From the NCBI GenBank assembly GCA_002348225.1, contig DEAP01000008.1:1-57161 (forward strand): a stretch of 57,161 nt of DNA, written 5' to 3'. A program made the position numbers and the translations under genes. A model generated the notes under the pieces. The model made no database searches and was not told where the DNA came from. It saw only the letters and a program-made list of their open reading frames with translations. The stretch's first letter is position 1. Each line of letters begins with the position of its first letter. This DNA comes from Dehalococcoidia bacterium UBA2979 (GTDB taxonomy: Bacteria > Chloroflexota > Dehalococcoidia > UBA2979). This document shows positions 52,428 through 57,161 of the stretch, in pieces.

Positions 52428-54092
52428 CTATTCCTCATTCAGCACCACGTACTGGAGGCGCGGTACCGTCATCGGTGGTTCAAACCATGCTTTCACCCTT
52501 TTACCTACCACCACGTGATTACTTCCAAAAAAAGTAGGTATCCACGGCACTGCTTGAATCAGTGCCAGTTCTGCTTCACGGTATTGATTCAAACGTTCTT
52601 CGATTAAAGGATTCGTACGAGCAATTTCTAATAATTCATTTATCGCAGGAGAAGAAAAAGTTGTGTTGTTCTCTTGGCTTTCACCATGTAGTTTGATGTC
52701 CAAGATATTCTCAGGATCGGGATAATCCATTTGCCAACCTAGTGTCCACATCTGTAGAGATCTCGAATCCACCAAATCAAGGAAACTAGCCCAATCTGCC
52801 TGCTTCACTTCTATCTCCAGGCCGAGGATAGTTCGCCATTGTTCGATAAATGCCTGAGTTATAAGTCCTGCTTGCGCCCCACCACCGGTCTCGGTGAATA
52901 TTATCGGAGGCATATCAGTTTTATATGGACTCAGCTCTAATTCCGCTCTTGCTGCATCTGGATCATACGCGTACGTCTTATCCTCATCCGTATATCCATA
53001 TACACCAGGAGGCAATATTCCGGTCGCCGCGATTGCCATTCCATTTAAAGTCACTTCAGCGATTGTTTTTCGATCGATAGATAAAGCCATTGCCCGTCTC
53101 AGATGCTCACAATCAAATGGAGCTTGAGATACATTGAATGCTATATAACTCACTGACATCCCGGGCGAAGCCTGATAAAACTCGTGCAGACTTGATGACG
53201 GGTCTCGAGCTCGCTCAATATCATTCGTGCTTATATAAGCGACATCCAGTTCTTCATTCTCGAAGCGAGTCAGTGCACTCCCACCCGCAAGGTTATAGAC
53301 GGCCCGGCCAACTGATCTAGGCCCTAGATATGAATGCGGATTTTCTTCCAGAACAATGTACTCACCTAACTTCCATTCTTGCAGAAAATATGGGCCAGTC
53401 GCGTTAGGAGATCTCACCCAATTCCGATTAGACTCGATTTGCTCTCTATCGACAACAAAAGCTGACGGATAGGTTAACTTCGCGAGGAAATATGGTTTCG
53501 GGCTATCAATGGTTATTTGAATCGTTTTCTCGTCGATTGCTTGCACACCGCTGAAGTTGGGTTTTAGACCGTAGTAATACTCACGCATACCTACAATATC
53601 TTTCAGATATTCCAAGGCCACTGTTGATCGTAGCTCCGGGGAAGCCGCCCTCTTGAGAGACCAAACCACGTCCTCCGATGTCACGGAAGTACCATCATGA
53701 AATTTGGCGTTCGGCCTCAGCACGAAGGTATAAATCATACCGTCAGGGCTTATTTCGATACTTTCGGCTAAATCCGGGATAACCTCAAGATCTTTATTCA
53801 TAGTCACAAGCCCACTGTATATCTCAACAATATACTCGCCTGATGTAGCGTCAGTAGCGAGGTGGGGATCCATAGTTACAGGTTCGCCACCGATCAGTCT
53901 AATTTCTCGAGAAGCTGCAGCAGAGTCGCCATAAGCAGCTGTATCAGTATTTACCGTTTCTGATCGTGAATCAGTTACTACGGTTTCGTTTTCACCTCCG
54001 CTATACAGCAGTACCGCGCTCAACCCACCGATCACTAAAACTAGAACACCAACAACACCAAGGAGAACTCCAAGAATTTGCTTAGATGTCAT
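52428..54092 (-). CDS. Peptide ABC transporter substrate-binding protein with N-terminal anchor
   Basis: A 554-residue family 5 solute-binding protein. Sequences REIRLIGGEPVTMDPHLATD near residue 62 and the domain layout with VVWSLKRAASPELRST near 143 and FHDGTSVTSEDV just before are typical of OppA/DppA. The N-terminal hydrophobic stretch (residues 6-32) has no lipobox Cys, so the protein appears held by an uncleaved helix instead of lipid. ATG at 54092 follows AGGAGG at five bases. It heads the A-B-C operon; the aspS gene lies 70 bases before. Confidence 0.88.
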   Translation of the reverse strand: MTSKQILGVLLGVVGVLVLVIGGLSAVLLYSGGENETVVTDSRSETVNTDTAAYGDSAAASREIRLIGGEPVTMDPHLATDATSGEYIVEIYSGLVTMNKDLEVIPDLAESIEISPDGMIYTFVLRPNAKFHDGTSVTSEDVVWSLKRAASPELRSTVALEYLKDIVGMREYYYGLKPNFSGVQAIDEKTIQITIDSPKPYFLAKLTYPSAFVVDREQIESNRNWVRSPNATGPYFLQEWKLGEYIVLEENPHSYLGPRSVGRAVYNLAGGSALTRFENEELDVAYISTNDIERARDPSSSLHEFYQASPGMSVSYIAFNVSQAPFDCEHLRRAMALSIDRKTIAEVTLNGMAIAATGILPPGVYGYTDEDKTYAYDPDAARAELELSPYKTDMPPIIFTETGGGAQAGLITQAFIEQWRTILGLEIEVKQADWASFLDLVDSRSLQMWTLGWQMDYPDPENILDIKLHGESQENNTTFSSPAINELLEIARTNPLIEERLNQYREAELALIQAVPWIPTFFGSNHVVVGKRVKAWFEPPMTVPRLQYVVLNEE

Positions 54093-54162
54093 GCTTGCCT
54101 CCTACAGCTAGTATCCACTCTATCTGCAGCACCTCTCCGTTATCAAGGCTCTGATGTGCAGT

Positions 54163-55968
54163 TCAGTCATCTCCAACAGTCTCAATATAAACTTCACTTA
54201 ATTGTCGTTTACTAACTGTAGACGGTGCTCCCATCAACAGATCAGACGCCGATTTCGTTTTCGGGAAAGCAATGACTTCTCGAATATCTTTTTCACCTGC
54301 AAACAGAGCAACTAGACGGTCGACGCCGGGTGCAAATCCTCCATGTGGTGGAGTCCCATATTCGAATGCGTCCAACATGTGTCCAAATTTATCGCGAGCC
54401 TCATCCATCGAAAGGCCTAAGGTCATCAAGATTTTCTCCTGCAGTTCGCGAGAATGAATTCGAATCGAACCCGAGCTCAATTCCCAACCATTGGCGACTA
54501 GATCATAGGCTCTTGACCTCACCGCACCTGGATCAGTATCGAGCAAATCTATATCTTCATCGAACGGAGCTGTAAATAGATGATGCATCGCTGACCATCT
54601 AGACTCTTCCTCATCCCACTCAAACATTGGGAACTCTGTAATAAAGGCGAACACTATCTCCTCTGCTGAGGCCAAATTACGCTGCCCGGCAATATGACGA
54701 CGGAGAGCATCTAGTGTCTTAGAGGTGACTTTATCTTCCCCCACAGCAAGCAGAATCAAGTCTCCTCGCTGCCCCCCTGCTGTGTGAGCAATCGCACTCA
54801 ATTGTTCAAGATCGAAAAATTTGGCCACGGGCGATCTGATATCTTCTTTTGTGAGAGTATTGAGGGCTCCTTCGCCATCAAAACTCATCCAGATCAATCC
54901 GCCTGCACCGTTTTCTTTTGCCAAATCAACCATTTTATCTAAAGCTTTTCGCGGAGTATCGGACCCACCATTTACAAGTATTCCTCTCAGTCTCCCGCCT
55001 TGCGCGACAGCCTCCTCAAACACTCTGAATCCACTATCCCGCGCATGGTCTGTAAAATCTTGAATCTCGAGCCCGTAACGCAAATCCGGTTTATCGGTGC
55101 CAAAACGCTCCATCGATTCCGCATAAGTTATCCTCGGGAAACTATCATTAATCGAAAATTCCTCGCTTACCAACTCTGCTAATTTCAGAAACAATTTCTC
55201 CGTCAAAGTTAAAATGTCATCCTCATCAACAAAAGACATCTCAAAGTCGAGTTGGGTAAATTCAGGTTGGCGATCTGCGCGCAGGTCCTCATCTCGATAA
55301 CATCGCGCGATCTGATAGTAGCGATCAAAACCAGCGACCATTAATAATTGTTTCCACTGCTGTGGGCTCTGGGGAAGAGCGTAAAATTGTCCCTGGTGAA
55401 CCCTGCTTGGGACCAAGTAATCTCTGGCTCCTTCTGGAGTCGCTAGGCCAAGCACAGGGGTCTCAATTTCCACAAAGTCGTTAGCATCCATGTACGAACG
55501 TATTGCTTTGATCACATTGTGCCGTAATTTCAAATTGCGGTTCATTCTTTCTCTTCGGAGATCGAGGTAGCGGTACTGGAGTCGCAGTGACTCTTCAACG
55601 TTGTCTTCCTGATTGATAGGGAATGGGGGAGTTAACGATTTATTGAGGACAAGGATGGAATCTGCCTTCACTTCTATTGAACCAGTGGAAAGCGTCTCGT
55701 TTTCTGAACCTTCCTGTCGCTTAACAACAGTGCCAGTCACCTGAACAACATATTCCGCCCTTACTTCGTTAGCGATCTCATAAGCCTCCTGATTTTCATC
55801 GGGATTGAACACAATTTGGATCATCCCAGAAGAATCTCTGAGGTCGACAAACAATAAATGACCGTGATCTCGCCTCCTATTCACCCAGCCTACGACCGTT
55901 ACTCTCGATTCCGAGTGACGTTCATTTAGATTTCCACACTGATGAGTTCGAAACGATGTTTCTTCCAT
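54163..55968 (-). CDS. aspS: Aspartyl-tRNA synthetase, bacterial type, likely non-discriminating
   Basis: A 601-residue class II synthetase with the bacterial GAD insertion domain. The anticodon-binding OB fold (residues 20-110) contains RRRDHGHLLFVDLRD with His35, and RQEGSEN with Gly87. In characterised enzymes His and Gly at these two places go with non-discriminating AspRS, which also charges tRNA-Asn, whereas Leu and Lys mark the discriminating form. Catalytic motifs: SPQQWKQLLMVAGFDRYYQIARCYRDEDLRADRQPEFTQLD near 196-236 and APGVDRLVALF near 555. ATG at 55968; rnd ends 27 bases upstream of it. Confidence 0.95.
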   Translation of the reverse strand: MEETSFRTHQCGNLNERHSESRVTVVGWVNRRRDHGHLLFVDLRDSSGMIQIVFNPDENQEAYEIANEVRAEYVVQVTGTVVKRQEGSENETLSTGSIEVKADSILVLNKSLTPPFPINQEDNVEESLRLQYRYLDLRRERMNRNLKLRHNVIKAIRSYMDANDFVEIETPVLGLATPEGARDYLVPSRVHQGQFYALPQSPQQWKQLLMVAGFDRYYQIARCYRDEDLRADRQPEFTQLDFEMSFVDEDDILTLTEKLFLKLAELVSEEFSINDSFPRITYAESMERFGTDKPDLRYGLEIQDFTDHARDSGFRVFEEAVAQGGRLRGILVNGGSDTPRKALDKMVDLAKENGAGGLIWMSFDGEGALNTLTKEDIRSPVAKFFDLEQLSAIAHTAGGQRGDLILLAVGEDKVTSKTLDALRRHIAGQRNLASAEEIVFAFITEFPMFEWDEEESRWSAMHHLFTAPFDEDIDLLDTDPGAVRSRAYDLVANGWELSSGSIRIHSRELQEKILMTLGLSMDEARDKFGHMLDAFEYGTPPHGGFAPGVDRLVALFAGEKDIREVIAFPKTKSASDLLMGAPSTVSKRQLSEVYIETVGDD

Positions 55969-55994
55969 AATTTGGCCTGCAAATCCTCCTACTT

Positions 55995-57161
55995 CTAGCT
56001 GACGTCAGGTTCCTTAATATCTAGAGTAATACCAGAGCTACTTTCAGGATTGGCGGAAATAGAAATTCGGCCTCTAAGCCAGTCTAGTACTAGTTCACCT
56101 ACCAGCTCTCTGCGCCAACCCTGCAACAGTTTCAAATCGGGCTCCTCAGCATAATCGTTTAATAGATACCAGTGGATAAGCTTGTCAATATCCTTCCGCG
56201 TTGCAACAAATCGGGCCGCTATTCCAGCCTTTTTACATTCGACACCTATGATCGCTGAAACGATTGAACTGAGAGCTGGAGCATGCTGCGTTTTCGACGA
56301 ATATTGCTCCGTCAAACGCAATGGTTGTTCCTTACCTATATCAATTAACCTCAAGAGTTCTTCTGAGAATTTAGTGACTACTGACTTACTCATACCTCGT
56401 ATTACCTCAAGATCTGAAGGTGTATCAGGCATCGCTCGGGCAATTTCAATCAATGTACGATCAGAAATTACTCTCGTTCGAGGGACATTCAATGTTCTCG
56501 CTCGCCGTTCCCTCCAGTCTGCTAAATATTTCAGTACGCCGAGTTCCTTCGGGCGAAGTGACTTCATTTTCTCCACTTTTAGATACATTTCTTCTGGAGC
56601 AGGTCGCTGTGACCATACCTGGGCATAGTGCTCACACTCGGACGCAACGAAAGATAGCCTATTCGTCTGTTGTAATCGCTTTTTAATCACTGCCCAACAA
56701 CCGGATAAATATCGAACATCATTCTGAGCGTAATGTAACTGGCGAGTTGCCAGTGGTCGCTGCTCCCAGTCAGAAAATTGGGATGCCTTACTTAATTTAG
56801 TGCCATGAATTTTTTCTACTAATGAAGCATAACCAATCTGGTCTTGATATCCCGCAAATGCTGCTGCAATCTGGGTATCAATTACATTCTGACCAACTGT
56901 TTCGTACGTATCTGCAAGTACCTGTAGATCTGCTTGGGCCGCGTGAATGATAGTTTCAATTTGTGGATCCGCGACCAAATCTGCTATTGGACCGATGTCC
57001 ACCTCAAACGGGTCGATTATGACAATTGTGGGAGATTTCGGATGTCCCCATGCAACCTGCACTAGCGCCAATTTGGGCGAATAATATCCTTCAGTTATGA
57101 ACTCTAGGTCTAGTCCAAAAGAACTTGATGAACGGATACTTTCTACCACCCATGCCAGCCG
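55995..57161 (-). CDS. rnd: Ribonuclease D, N-terminally cut by the window edge
   Basis: A 3'-5' exoribonuclease involved in tRNA and RNA maturation. DEDD motifs: FGLDLEF near the start of the visible part, IIHAAQADLQVL about 60 residues later and HYAQNDVRYL about 80 further. After the nuclease core an HRDC domain is present (ELGVLKYLADWRERRARTLNVP and RGMSKSVVTKF), then a second C-terminal helical domain. The frame is open to the right edge (RLAW precedes VESIRSS), so the first residues lie outside the window; the GTG at 57149 is not the true start. Confidence 0.88.
   Translation of the reverse strand, partial: RLAWVVESIRSSSSFGLDLEFITEGYYSPKLALVQVAWGHPKSPTIVIIDPFEVDIGPIADLVADPQIETIIHAAQADLQVLADTYETVGQNVIDTQIAAAFAGYQDQIGYASLVEKIHGTKLSKASQFSDWEQRPLATRQLHYAQNDVRYLSGCWAVIKKRLQQTNRLSFVASECEHYAQVWSQRPAPEEMYLKVEKMKSLRPKELGVLKYLADWRERRARTLNVPRTRVISDRTLIEIARAMPDTPSDLEVIRGMSKSVVTKFSEELLRLIDIGKEQPLRLTEQYSSKTQHAPALSSIVSAIIGVECKKAGIAARFVATRKDIDKLIHWYLLNDYAEEPDLKLLQGWRRELVGELVLDWLRGRISISANPESSSGITLDIKEPDVS

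Noticed and set aside
1..57161. CRISPR array, insertion sequence, prophage or rRNA operon
   Set aside because: I found no regularly spaced repeats, transposase, phage structural genes or rRNA-like sequence.

Overview
The window reads as a continuous piece of a free-living bacterial chromosome, dense with genes on both strands, with moderate GC content and no gene-free stretch longer than about 180 bases. I see no prophage, insertion sequence, CRISPR array or rRNA operon. Lipoproteins with LysM repeats, an LDH-type malate dehydrogenase, an actinobacterial/mycobacterial-like single-anchor succinate dehydrogenase, an enolase-superfamily enzyme, an MMPL exporter, a copper amine oxidase and oligopeptide ABC transport suggest an aerobic heterotroph. 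A marine Chloroflexota (SAR202/Dehalococcoidia-like) source is my best guess; it is an inference from gene style, not a proof.

Left part (1-22.5 kb) is mostly accessory. It holds the end of lepA, the two ATPases of a peptide ABC transporter, tRNA-Leu, two small proteins, an RRM RNA-binding protein, a mandelate racemase/muconate lactonizing enzyme-type enzyme, an NAD-dependent epimerase-like protein, an M3 oligopeptidase, a copper amine oxidase followed by a Cys-cluster protein, an MMPL transporter, a large lipoprotein metallopeptidase with Asp/His repeats, an SDR, tRNA-Lys, an NPD-type flavoenzyme, tRNA-Val with an odd anticodon loop, a peroxiredoxin and a DUF805 protein.

Middle (22.5-34 kb) is the remnant of the classical thrS-infC-rpmI-rplT-pheS-pheT cluster, here broken up. 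A split biotin carboxylase/BCCP pair sits between thrS and infC. A nitroreductase and an unknown gene precede pheT. pheT comes before pheS and is separated from it by two genes on the opposite strand. infC appears to start at AUA.

Central-metabolism block (35-44 kb): a propionyl-CoA carboxylase-type carboxyltransferase and icd-mdh-fumC on the plus strand converge with sdhC-sdhA-sdhB on the minus strand. Together they cover isocitrate to 2-oxoglutarate and succinate to oxaloacetate; propionyl-CoA carboxylation can feed succinate.

Right part (44-57 kb, all minus strand) reads rnd - aspS - ABC transporter substrate-binding protein and two permeases - tig - clpP - clpX - tlyA - nadK - GNAT - NUDIX. 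The peptide-transporter permeases and binding protein here lack ATPases, and the ATPases at the left end lack permeases, so they may be complementary halves of one transporter.
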